A stretch of DNA of 64,000 bases from Schaalia vaccimaxillae DSM 15804 (GTDB taxonomy: Bacteria; Actinomycetota; Actinomycetes; Actinomycetales; Actinomycetaceae): NCBI RefSeq assembly GCF_000420425.1, contig NZ_ATUX01000010.1, forward strand, positions 62,001-126,000, in the 5' to 3' direction. This document shows positions 45,213-52,335 of the stretch, piece by piece. A program made the translations under genes and the position numbers. Every line of letters starts with the position of its first letter. Position 1 is the stretch's first letter. Below the pieces are notes generated by a model, which saw only the letters and a program-made list of their open reading frames with translations, was not told where the DNA came from and made no database searches.

Positions 45213-46109
45213 ATGACTGACACAGCATCCCCGAACTCAGTGGCTCCCACTCCCGCATCTGAACTTCCCGTTGGTGCTGACATTCGACTGGTCGCAGTTG
45301 ATATGGATGGCACCCTGCTTGATGACAATAAGCAATTCCCTGAAGGATTGTGGGATCTGCTCGATGAACTTGACGAACGAGGCATCGTGTTCGCTCCGGC
45401 CTCCGGACGCCAAGCGTGGACCCTTCTGGACATGTTCCCTGGTCGAAGCGGTATGACCGTCATGGGAGAAAACGGCGCGATCGTGATGCGAGACGGGCAA
45501 GAGGTGTCGTCCTCGCCTATGGATCACGAGTCCCTGCATCGGGCAATCGATTTGGTGCGCGAAGCCGTCGCTTCGGGAATTAACGGTGGCCTGGTGATGT
45601 GTGGCAAGCAGTCGGCGTACGTTGAACGCACCGATGATCTTTTTGTCAACGGAGTCCTGCCGTACTACCACCGCACCCAGCGTGTGGAAGATCAGCATGG
45701 AGTGTTGGAACGCATCGAAGCAGGCGAATTGGACGATGACATTGTCAAACTCGCCGTGTACTGCTTGGATCCGGTTGGCCGCTTGGCCGAGGCAACGCTG
45801 GCTCACTTCGCGGATACTCACCAGTACGCGGTGTCCGGCGAATTCTGGGCTGATCTACAAATGCGCGGGGTAGATAAAGGGTGTTCGGTGCGGGCCCTGC
45901 AAGAAAAGCTTGGTGTGACTCGCGCGCAAACTGTGGCTTTTGGTGATTTCCACAACGATTTGGCGATGCTTGCCGAGGCCGATATGTCCTTTGCGATGGC
46001 GAACGCTCATAGTGACGTGGTTGAAGCCTGTGCCTATGTGGCGCCGAGCAATAACGAGAACGGCGTTGTGCGCACGCTGCGAACCCTGCTGGCACTCGAC
46101 GCGCGCTAG
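45213..46109 (+). CDS. Cof-type HAD family phosphatase
   Basis: About 298 residues. HAD motif 1 is VDMDGTLLDD with the nucleophile Asp. Motif 2 is F-A-P-A-S-G-R, and motif 4 is FGDFHNDLAMLAEA, then AMANAH. The C2B cap places it in the Cof subfamily, which dephosphorylates sugar phosphates, pyridoxal phosphate or flavin nucleotides. Substrate unknown. The ATG at 45213 is preferred over an upstream start at 45195. It diverges from the adenosylhomocysteinase-like gene by about 80 bp and runs into repeats A, C and B. Confidence 0.92.
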   Translation: MTDTASPNSVAPTPASELPVGADIRLVAVDMDGTLLDDNKQFPEGLWDLLDELDERGIVFAPASGRQAWTLLDMFPGRSGMTVMGENGAIVMRDGQEVSSSPMDHESLHRAIDLVREAVASGINGGLVMCGKQSAYVERTDDLFVNGVLPYYHRTQRVEDQHGVLERIEAGELDDDIVKLAVYCLDPVGRLAEATLAHFADTHQYAVSGEFWADLQMRGVDKGCSVRALQEKLGVTRAQTVAFGDFHNDLAMLAEADMSFAMANAHSDVVEACAYVAPSNNENGVVRTLRTLLALDAR

Positions 46110-46135
46110 CCTCGGCCTGTTTCGCCTCGCCCATT

Positions 46136-46256
46136 CGCGCGAGGGACGCCCATAAGTCTCGCGAGGGACGCCCAAGTTGGGTGTTTGGCCGGTGCGTCCC
46201 GCCCGCTCACCGAATTGCCTCGAAGCCCGACCAGGCCCTGCCGCCACCGGCCAAAC
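46136..46256. repeat. Repeat families A and C, intergenic copy
   Basis: Two A units (46136-46180) are followed by element C, bounded by GTTTGGCCGGTG (46183-46194) and CACCGGCCAAAC (46245-46256). C is 74 bp here against 88 bp in the coding copy at 43619-43706. A partial second C copy follows to about 46345. Confidence 0.88.
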
Positions 46257-46402
46257 ATTGCGTCAATGTACTCGTCGCGCAGGCTTACCGGTTCGTTTGC
46301 GCGAATCGGTTCGAAAGCTGACGAGGCCTTTCCGCCACCGGCCCACCACGTTTGGGGCGAGCGGCCCATTGGCTCATCGAGATCCACCCTTCTGCACCGA
46401 AG

Positions 46403-46462
46403 TCCAGGCTTATACATCGATGCCGGTTCGTCTACGGACAGGCATCAACGAATAACGGTGGG
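46403..46462. repeat. Palindromic repeat family B, copy 3
   Basis: A diverged 60-bp palindrome with GCCGGTTCGTCTACGGACAGGC at its centre (shortened here to GCCGGTTCG...GGACAGGC), ending AATAACGGTGGG. A degenerate B unit precedes it (from 46381) and two inverted units follow. It lies between the convergent HAD gene and the gene at 46627. Confidence 0.75.
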
Positions 46463-46498
46463 TTTCGACGCACAACGGGGTGGGCTTGGACGTACAAC

Positions 46499-46540
46499 GG
46501 TGCCCCGAGTGCTCGATGTCAACCGAGCGCTCAGGGCACC
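46499..46540. terminator. Bidirectional hairpin after B copy 3
   Basis: GGTGCCC (46499-46505) pairs with GGGCACC (46534-46540), with an inner GAGTGCTCG/CGAGCGCTC stem. It lies between convergent genes. Confidence 0.7.
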
Positions 46541-46600
46541 AGGGTCGTGAGAAACTCGAGGGGAACTCAGCGCCGCCACAAAAGCTGTGGTAAGCCTCTC

Positions 46601-46628
46601 AGAGTTCAGAGTTCAGAGTTCAGAGTTC
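46601..46628. repeat. 7-bp tandem repeat at the 3' end of the CwsA-position gene
   Basis: Four exact AGAGTTC copies (46601, 46608, 46615, 46622) run up to and into the stop codon of the minus-strand gene (stop 46629-46627). Copy-number change would not alter the protein, because the repeat is almost wholly past the stop. Confidence 0.9.
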
Positions 46629-47289
46629 AGGCCTTTTTGTCGTCCTCGACAGCCTCTTCAACGTCAGCGACGACCTCGTCAACCTTGTCCGCGACCTCAT
46701 CCTCGATGGCCTCGGGCTCAACGGCGGGAACGAAAGAATCGGTTTCGAGGTCGGCCCAGTATTCTTCGGCCCACGGATCTTCGATTGGCTGGGAACGCTT
46801 CCACAGGACATAGCCGGTGCCGGCGACGGTGCCAACCAGAGCTGTCCATCCGATGGCGCGCAGGAAGCGGTGGTGCTTGGGCTTCTTGGTAGGTGTTGTC
46901 AGCGCTGTCACGGAAACCTCCGATGCCTTTCTAGCGCGCTCAGAAAGCGAACCCTTCTTTGACGTGAGTGCAGCCGAGCCCTCGGCCACAGCGCGGTTGA
47001 CGCGCGGGAGGTAGTCGTCCACGACCTCGGAACGAGCCTTTTCGATAGCGGGGCGTGCGCGGTCAGCGGCGGCCTGCGCGCGGTCAGCGGCATTTTCTAG
47101 GACTGGCGTTGCGCGCTCAATGGCGTTCGCGAGGGCGGCCTGGGTGCGAGGAGCGGCCCAATCCACACCCTGTTCAGCCAGTTCAGTGGCCTTAACGGCT
47201 GCGCGACCAGCGTAAACGGCCGCGGTGTCGAGGAGCTGCTGTGCTTCGCTGCGCAGCTTGTCAGCGTCGAAATTCGGCTTGTTGGCCAT
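46627..47289 (-). CDS. Coiled-coil membrane protein at the cwsA position
   Basis: 220 residues. Residues 1-115 are Ala/Glu/Arg-rich helices of the apolipoprotein type (AAVKATELAEQGVDWAAPRT). A basic stretch (TPTKKPKHHR) precedes one membrane helix (AIGWTALVGTVAGTGYVLW). The C-terminus is very acidic (EDEVADKVDEVVADVEE). In mycobacteria the gene at this place, next to ppiA and opposite in direction, is cwsA, a small division/cell-wall protein that binds Wag31 and CrgA. Homology is not proven from sequence alone, but position and one-helix topology agree. Confidence 0.75.
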   Translation of the reverse strand: MANKPNFDADKLRSEAQQLLDTAAVYAGRAAVKATELAEQGVDWAAPRTQAALANAIERATPVLENAADRAQAAADRARPAIEKARSEVVDDYLPRVNRAVAEGSAALTSKKGSLSERARKASEVSVTALTTPTKKPKHHRFLRAIGWTALVGTVAGTGYVLWKRSQPIEDPWAEEYWADLETDSFVPAVEPEAIEDEVADKVDEVVADVEEAVEDDKKA

Positions 47290-47434
47290 GATGTCTCCGG
47301 ATCTGGTCGGTTCGTAGCGCGAATGCGCCGATCACTCCAATTGTGCAACGAAATGGTGTGATCTGCAGCCCACAGATGTGGAATGACCCGTGGTCTCGGA
47401 TGTCAGAACGCGGGTTTTCTGGGACGATGGGGGC

Positions 47435-47956
47435 ATGAACGCAATTTTTCACACCTCCATGGGTGACATCACCGTTGAACTTTTCCCCAACCACGCTCCC
47501 AACACGGTCAATAACTTCGTGACCTTGGCTAAGGGCGAGCGCGAGTGGACTGACCCGACCACCGGCCAGAAGACCTCTCGTCCCCTATATGACGGCACCA
47601 TCTTCCACCGCGTGATCTCCGGTTTCATGATCCAAGGTGGTGACCCGTTGGGCACCGGCACCGGCGGCCCCGGCTACCAGTTCAATGATGAGATCCACCC
47701 TGAGCTGACCTTCGATGAGCCCTACCTGCTGGCCATGGCTAACGCTGGTAAGCGCATGGGTAAGGGCACCAACGGCTCCCAGTTCTTCATCACAGTCGCC
47801 CCGACCCAGTGGCTGTTTGGCGCGCACACGATCTTCGGCAAGGTTGTCGACCAAGCTTCCAAGGACGTCGTTGACGCCATCGCTACCACGGCGACCGGCG
47901 CAAATGATCGTCCGGTTAGCGACGTTGTCATCGAGTCCATCGAGATTACCGACTGA
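47435..47956 (+). CDS. ppiA: Peptidyl-prolyl cis-trans isomerase, cyclophilin type
   Basis: 173 residues. The start is the ATG after GATGGGGGC. It has the cyclophilin core: FHRVISGFMIQGGDP with the catalytic Arg, then MANAGKRMGKGTNGSQFFIT, W-L-F-G-A-H-T-I-F-G-K-V. No signal peptide is seen, so it should work in the cytoplasm. It accelerates prolyl isomerisation in protein folding. The position, divergent from the CwsA-like gene, equals that of Rv0009 in mycobacteria. Confidence 0.96.
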   Translation: MNAIFHTSMGDITVELFPNHAPNTVNNFVTLAKGEREWTDPTTGQKTSRPLYDGTIFHRVISGFMIQGGDPLGTGTGGPGYQFNDEIHPELTFDEPYLLAMANAGKRMGKGTNGSQFFITVAPTQWLFGAHTIFGKVVDQASKDVVDAIATTATGANDRPVSDVVIESIEITD

Positions 47957-48084
47957 TTTTCTCTCTGACGAGGACGGGGGCGGGGCCGGGTGGCCTCGCC
48001 CCCGCTTTGCCGCTCGTGCTGCACGGCTTGCGTTGGGCGTGGGATGCTTGAACCCGAGCCCGCAAGAGCCTGGAAGGACACTCC

Positions 48085-48990
48085 ATGAGCATGCCGACCT
48101 ACGGGCAGTATCGGTCGAACCCGAATGCTGCCCCCGATTGCACCCGCCATCCGGGGGTGCGTTCGGTGGATTACTGCAAGCGTTGCAATCGTCCGATGTG
48201 TATTGAATGCATCGTGCCCACAGAGGTGCGTAACGTGTGCGTGGATTGTGCGTCGTCGACGCAGCGCGGTTTTAGGCGTTCGGGTCCTTTACGAGGACGA
48301 GGCCGAACCGTCGCAGGTATGAACCTGGGGGATTCGCCTGTTACCTACGGGATCATCATTGCGTGCGTTGCGTTGTTCATTGTTGGTTTTGTGTCTGACT
48401 CGGCTTATCGGGCGATGCTTTTTACTCCGGGGTTGGGCCTGACTCAGCCGTGGCGCTTCTTATCGACGGCGTTCTTACACTCGGGCACGTTCCACATCAT
48501 GTTCAATATGTTGGCTTTGTTCTCTGTGGGACGCTCGATTGAGCAGGTGTTGGGTCATTGGCGATTTGGCGTACTTTATGCGCTGTCCGCGGTGGGTGGG
48601 TCTGCCGCGGTTCTGGCGTGGGGTTTGATTCAGCCGGAGTCGTTGAGCTACGGCACGGTTGGTGCTTCGGGCGCTGTCTTTGGCCTTTTTGCGTCGATCT
48701 TCATTTTGCAAAAGTTGGTGGGCGCCGATACCCGCACCATTCTTGTGCTGCTGGGAATTAACCTGGTCTATGGGTTCATTGGTTCGAATATTTCCTGGCA
48801 GGCTCATGTTGGCGGCATGATCACCGGTGCTGTGGTGACGTGGGTCTTGGTCAAGGTTGGGCGCCCTCGTGCCGGAGTGACGGCGAAGAAGCAGGGTCGG
48901 CAGTCGGTATTGGCTGCGGTCGCGATGTCGGTGGGCATGGTGGCTGCGATTGCATTGATTTATCGCGTGATTTTTGAGGTTCTTTACTGA
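48085..48990 (+). CDS. Rhomboid family intramembrane serine protease with N-terminal zinc ribbon
   Basis: 301 residues. The first 60 residues carry a B-box-like cluster of four Cys pairs and His (CTRHPG, CKRCNRPMCIEC, VCVDCA), likely binding zinc. The rhomboid core has FHIMFNMLALF, GASGAVFG with the catalytic Ser195, and AHVGG with His241, so the dyad is intact. The protease cuts membrane helices. Substrate unknown. In mycobacteria an equivalent (Rv0110-type) lies elsewhere, but rhomboid next to crgA is common in Actinomycetales. It follows ppiA by 128 bp on the same strand. Confidence 0.94.
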   Translation: MSMPTYGQYRSNPNAAPDCTRHPGVRSVDYCKRCNRPMCIECIVPTEVRNVCVDCASSTQRGFRRSGPLRGRGRTVAGMNLGDSPVTYGIIIACVALFIVGFVSDSAYRAMLFTPGLGLTQPWRFLSTAFLHSGTFHIMFNMLALFSVGRSIEQVLGHWRFGVLYALSAVGGSAAVLAWGLIQPESLSYGTVGASGAVFGLFASIFILQKLVGADTRTILVLLGINLVYGFIGSNISWQAHVGGMITGAVVTWVLVKVGRPRAGVTAKKQGRQSVLAAVAMSVGMVAAIALIYRVIFEVLY

Positions 48991-49008
48991 GCGAGATCGG
49001 GAACTTCT

Positions 49009-49045
49009 AACGGCCAGTATCTTTCGGGATGCTGGCCGTTCTTCT
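49009..49045 (+). terminator. Rhomboid operon terminator
   Basis: AACGGCCAGTATC pairs with GATGCTGGCCGTT with one mismatch, followed by CTTCTTTTG. It starts 19 bp after the stop. Confidence 0.88.
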
Positions 49046-49147
49046 TTTGATGCTTCGGTGTGGAGTTTGAGCGCAGCTTTTCGAGTTCTACGGTTTCTTA
49101 AAACTTTATATATTTGCCTTGGTCGCATCTGAATCACATTGATGTAA

Positions 49148-49168
49148 TTATCCACAGGGTCATCCACA
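49148..49168. promoter_or_regulatory. Two DnaA-box-like sites
   Basis: TTATCCACA (49148-49156) is an exact match to the classical DnaA box. TCATCCACA (49160-49168) follows in the same direction 3 bp later, and CTGTGCACA lies 24 bp further. They are located between convergent genes, so promoter control is unlikely. Confidence 0.45.
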
Positions 49169-49182
49169 TGTGTGAATACAGT

Positions 49183-49226
49183 CAGCCCCGGCTGTGCACA
49201 GCAAATGTTGCGCGCAGTCGGGGCTG
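49183..49226 (-). terminator. crgA terminator
   Basis: CAGCCCCGGCTG (49183-49194) pairs with CAGTCGGGGCTG (49215-49226) with one mismatch. It lies about 75 bp past the crgA stop on the minus strand. Confidence 0.7.
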
Positions 49227-49300
49227 GAAAGTTATGCGTTTCTGGTTGTGCGGCGTCTAGAGCAGGCTAGTGCCTGAAAGTGCTGCACAAAGCGGATGCC

Positions 49301-49564
49301 TCAACGCCACCTGAGGGTCATGAGGAATCCAGACATCATGATGCCCAGGCCGATCACCAGGTTCCACCAGGAGATTCCTGGAATGGGATACATGCCCGAC
49401 GAGATGTAGTAGACCATCAGCCATAGCAGGCCCAGGATCAGCAATGATACGAATGCTGGAGCCCACCAACGGGGGCTCAAAGGGATCCCATCGGTCCACA
49501 TTTGGATCTCGGTATCTTCCGAGACCTCCTTGCCGTTCTTCTTACGCTTCTTAGACTCTGGCAC
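49301..49564 (-). CDS. crgA: Cell division protein CrgA
   Basis: 87 residues from a GTG with AGGAAGAGGACGCAAC upstream. The short basic N-terminus (PESKKRKKNGKEV) is followed by two membrane helices with the family signature S-P-R-W-W-A-P, then P-G-I-S-W-W-N-L-V-I-G-L-G-I-M-M-x-G-F-L-M-T-L-R-W-R. CrgA is a small divisome membrane protein that helps place FtsZ/PBP complexes. Longer in-frame sequence to 49708 is Cys/Arg-rich and overlaps the promoter region of the divergent DUF881 gene, so it is excluded. Confidence 0.95.
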   Translation of the reverse strand: MPESKKRKKNGKEVSEDTEIQMWTDGIPLSPRWWAPAFVSLLILGLLWLMVYYISSGMYPIPGISWWNLVIGLGIMMSGFLMTLRWR

Positions 49565-49710
49565 GTTGCGTCCTCTTCCTGCGGGGCACACTTTCCTGCG
49601 GGCATACAGCGGAACACTCGTCCCGCAGGTGTACCGATCAGACGGCACGTCCCATAGCCTAGTCTCGGACCCGACTCCAGCAAACCCAAGACACGAAGGG
49701 AGAGGCAAAC

Positions 49711-50511
49711 ATGGCTGACGAATATTCTGCTGACACCATGCCGCCCTCCTTTGAGCCTCCTAAACGCTCGTCACTACATGCTTCCGACAAGCTTTCAGCA
49801 AAGCCGAGGCGTGCGATCCGAAGATGGTTGCGAAAAGGATTCTCGATTGTTGTTGTCACGGTCGCTTCCGGATTGCTCTTTTCTATTTCCTCCCAGGTTA
49901 ACCGCGATAGCCGGGCACGCGCCGATGTTGATCTGGTGACCTTAGTTCAGCAACGCCAGAACGAGGTCGACGACCTGTCTCGGCAAACGGCGCAACTCAA
50001 GAATCAGGTTGATAGCTACGCCTCATCCACCCCTATCGAAGTGCTTAAGACCGTCCCAGCCTTATCTACTCGACCCGTGTCTGGCCCGGGAGTAGTCATC
50101 ACATTGACGGATGCTCCGACCGACGTTATTCCCGAGGGTGCGTCCCCCAATGACTTGGTCATCCACCAGCAGGACATCGAGGACGTGATGAATGCTCTGT
50201 GGGACGGCGGGGCCGAAGCCATGACGGTGCAGGGGGTCCGCGTGACCAGCCGGACGGTGATCCGATGTATCGGCAATGTCATCCTGGTTGACGGCACCTC
50301 CTTTTCGCCGCCATATGTGATTGAAGCGATTGGCGATCCACAGACTTTGGAAGAGACAGTCGCCGCTAATCCGCGTATCGTCAATTACCGGACCTATGTG
50401 ACACTTTATGGTCTGGGATGGCGCATGGAGTTGAAAGATTCCTTGAATCTCCCTCCTGCCCAGCAGGATATGACGTTCCAATACGCACAGGTGGTGAATA
50501 ACGATGGGTGA
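49711..50511 (+). CDS. DUF881 family membrane protein
   Basis: 266 residues. A basic N-terminus leads to one membrane helix (GFSIVVVTVASGLLFSISS), then a coiled coil (RQNEVDDLSRQTAQLKNQVDS) and the DUF881 domain with GPGVVITLTDAP, LVIHQQDIEDVMNALWDGGAEAMTVQGVRV and PPYVIEAIGDP. The family is common in Actinobacteria and Firmicutes, and its role is unknown. Here it corresponds to Rv0012. GAAGGGAGAGG precedes the ATG. The stop overlaps the sortase start by 8 bases. Confidence 0.94.
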   Translation: MADEYSADTMPPSFEPPKRSSLHASDKLSAKPRRAIRRWLRKGFSIVVVTVASGLLFSISSQVNRDSRARADVDLVTLVQQRQNEVDDLSRQTAQLKNQVDSYASSTPIEVLKTVPALSTRPVSGPGVVITLTDAPTDVIPEGASPNDLVIHQQDIEDVMNALWDGGAEAMTVQGVRVTSRTVIRCIGNVILVDGTSFSPPYVIEAIGDPQTLEETVAANPRIVNYRTYVTLYGLGWRMELKDSLNLPPAQQDMTFQYAQVVNNDG

Positions 50512-51271
50512 GCACGTCGGCGCGCATTCACGCCCTCGTAGGCGTGCACGCTCAGTTTTCTCAAGCATCGTTGGGGTGATTGGAGAACTCCTCATTACCG
50601 CGGCGATCGTTGTTGGTTTGTTCTCGGTTTGGCAGCTGTACTGGACCACCTATCAGGTCCAGGATCAGGTCAAGCACACTATCCAGACTTTTGCCGAGGA
50701 ACATGCTCCTGCCGTTAATGATCGTTTAGGCGAGGTGCGCACCGATGCGCCCCCAGAGTTGGCAACCCAGCCGGCAGATGGTGAGGTTTACGGTCTCTTA
50801 CATATTCCTTCCTGGGACTGGATGAAGACTCCTCTTGCTCAGGGCACGACCTCGTACGTTTTGGACCAGGGGTGGGCCGGTCACTACAACGACACCGCCC
50901 AGCCTGGCCAGGTCGGTAATTTCTCGGTTGCCGGCCACCGACGCACTTACGGAAATAATTTCCGGCAGATCGATAAGTTGGGCGAAGGTTCGAAGGTGGT
51001 TGTCGAGGTCGCAGACTCTTACATTGTCTACACCTACGACTCTCATGAGATCGTGTCAGCATACGACCCGGAGAATATCCGCGTGATTGCGCCGGTGATC
51101 GGGGATCTGAGTTTTTCGCAGGCGCCCACCGAACGGATGATGACGATGACGACCTGTAATCCTGAATACGGAAACTATGAACGCTACATTGTCCACTTAA
51201 AGTTTGAGTCGTGGACCCCCAAGAGCACGGGTCTTCCTGCTGAATTGCTTGACGAGCCCACCGATAGCTGA
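50504..51271 (+). CDS. Class E sortase
   Basis: 255 residues. One N-terminal helix (IGELLITAAIVVGLFSVWQLYW) anchors the enzyme outside the membrane. The catalytic residues are present: His in AGHRRTYG, Cys in TTCNPEYG and Arg in NYERYIVHL. The sequence type and the place between DUF881 and trpG/pabA fit class E, which recognises LAXTG. The LAKTG protein at the left edge of the window is a fitting substrate. It starts within the DUF881 stop codon region (8-base overlap) and is followed closely by the 57-residue gene. Confidence 0.93.
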   Translation: MGEHVGAHSRPRRRARSVFSSIVGVIGELLITAAIVVGLFSVWQLYWTTYQVQDQVKHTIQTFAEEHAPAVNDRLGEVRTDAPPELATQPADGEVYGLLHIPSWDWMKTPLAQGTTSYVLDQGWAGHYNDTAQPGQVGNFSVAGHRRTYGNNFRQIDKLGEGSKVVVEVADSYIVYTYDSHEIVSAYDPENIRVIAPVIGDLSFSQAPTERMMTMTTCNPEYGNYERYIVHLKFESWTPKSTGLPAELLDEPTDS

Positions 51272-51287
51272 GGACGAGGAACCACAC

Positions 51288-51461
51288 ATGTACGCATGGA
51301 TTTTCCGCCACCTTCCCGGACCCACGTGGCTGAAGGTCATTGAGGCACTCATCCTGATTGCGCTGATAGTGGCTGCGCTTTTCACATGGGTTTATCCATG
51401 GGCCCAGGAGTTCTTTGGGTTGAGCGATGCCTCTGTTGGCGAGACGCTACCTCAGTCGTAG
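51288..51461 (+). CDS. Small membrane protein of the sortase operon
   Basis: 57 residues, starting at the ATG after GAGGACGAGGAACCACAC, 16 bp beyond the sortase stop. It has a short aromatic N-terminus (MYAWIFRHLPGPTWLKV), one membrane helix (IEALILIALIVAALFTWVYPWA) and a short acidic tail. It belongs to a small conserved protein type seen in this operon in other actinomycetes. I cannot name a function. A longer ORF to 51204 overlaps the sortase in another frame and is rejected. Confidence 0.82.
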   Translation: MYAWIFRHLPGPTWLKVIEALILIALIVAALFTWVYPWAQEFFGLSDASVGETLPQS

Positions 51462-51470
51462 TCCCACAGT

Positions 51471-51510
51471 CCCCGCGAGGGACGCCCAAAAGTCTCGCGA
51501 GGGACGCCCA
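51471..51510. repeat. Repeat family A, two units
   Basis: Two units of GCGAGGGACGCCCAA (AAGTCT between them) are followed by TTTCGCC and a GCCCCTG stretch, as in the copy at 35926. It lies just after the 57-residue gene and before pabA/trpG. Confidence 0.88.
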
Positions 51511-51595
51511 AGTTTCGCCAAGCCCCTGATTCTGATTCACTGAGGGCACAAGCCAAATGATTTTCTATCATGCCTAATAACCCGGAAGAGGCCTC

Positions 51596-52237
51596 ATGAC
51601 ACGCATCCTGTGCGTCGACAACTACGACTCCTTCGTCTGGACGATCGTGGGATACCTGCGACACCTGGGCTCTCACGTGGACGTTGTTCGCAACGATGCT
51701 GTTGAACCCCTCTGGTACGAGGACGATACCTATGACGGCGTCCTCATTTCGCCTGGCCCTGGCGATCCCAAGAGCGCCGGCGCCTCCCTGCAAACTATTC
51801 AGGACTGCGCCGACCACAACATCCCCATGCTCGGTGTGTGCCTGGGCCACCAAGCCCTTGGTGAACTCTTCGGCGCAACTGTTGGCCACGCCCCAGAACT
51901 CATGCACGGCAAAACCTCAGTTATAACTCATGACGCAACCGGTGTTTTCGCAGGATGCCCGCAGCCTCTGACGGTCACTCGCTACCACTCCCTGGCGATC
52001 GACCCATCAACTATGCCCGAATGCCTTGACGTTACGGCCCAAACTGATTCCGGCATCATTATGGGAGTGCGGCACCGCAGTCTGCCCCTCGAGGGCGTCC
52101 AATTCCACCCCGAATCCGTGATGACCGAGTCCGGTCACAAAATGTTCGCGAATTGGTTGACGGTCTGCGGTGACGACGAGGCCGCCGACCGTGCACGCAA
52201 CCTCAAACCCGTTGTCGCCGCCAGGTCGCAGCTCTGA
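51596..52237 (+). CDS. Glutamine amidotransferase of anthranilate/aminodeoxychorismate synthase
   Basis: 213 residues. The class I amidotransferase triad is present: Cys in LGVCLGHQALG, His and Glu in FHPESV. The N-terminal VDNYDSFVWTIVGYL and SPGPGDPKSAG boxes are those of TrpG/PabA. It supplies ammonia for chorismate amination. The synthase partner is not in the window, so tryptophan or folate use is open. In mycobacteria the gene at this place (Rv0013) is annotated trpG. It ends at a perfect hairpin shared with pknB. Confidence 0.95.
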   Translation: MTRILCVDNYDSFVWTIVGYLRHLGSHVDVVRNDAVEPLWYEDDTYDGVLISPGPGDPKSAGASLQTIQDCADHNIPMLGVCLGHQALGELFGATVGHAPELMHGKTSVITHDATGVFAGCPQPLTVTRYHSLAIDPSTMPECLDVTAQTDSGIIMGVRHRSLPLEGVQFHPESVMTESGHKMFANWLTVCGDDEAADRARNLKPVVAARSQL

Positions 52238-52283
52238 CCATAAACCGGCAAACAGGGGCGCTGGCTAACCTCTTTCAGCTAAA

Positions 52284-52325
52284 ACTGTGGGGGCCAGGAT
52301 CCATCAGGATCCTGGCCCCCACAGT
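52284..52325. terminator. Bidirectional terminator between pabA/trpG and pknB
   Basis: A perfect 19-bp stem (52284-52302 with 52307-52325) has an ATCA loop. A-rich sequence precedes it, so it serves the minus-strand pknB as well. Confidence 0.95.
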
Positions 52326-52335
52326 GTGAAAACGC

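Larger units (their letters stand above)
46110..46626. other. 517-bp repeat-rich region without a gene
   Basis: This stretch contains two A units (46136-46180), element C (46183-46256), a second diverged C-like part (about 46265-46345), B copy 3 (46403-46462), inverted B-type units (to about 46500), a hairpin terminator (46499-46540) and a 7-bp tandem repeat. ORFs across it are repeat-encoded and unsupported. Confidence 0.85.
48991..49300. other. Intergenic region between convergent rhomboid and crgA genes
   Basis: 310 bp without a gene. It holds two hairpins (49009-49045 and 49183-49226), an AT-rich piece near 49100-49120 (CTTTATATATTT), and two DnaA-box-like 9-mers including a perfect TTATCCACA. 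Confidence 0.75.

Noticed and set aside
46300-46330. GGTTCGA-like T-loop motif suggesting a tRNA
   Set aside because: It belongs to element C and also occurs at 43667. No acceptor or anticodon stem can be formed around it.
45855-46417. Minus-strand ORFs overlapping the HAD gene and the repeats
   Set aside because: Their sequence is the translation of repeat families A and C plus the antisense of the HAD gene. No ribosome binding site, and no independent support.
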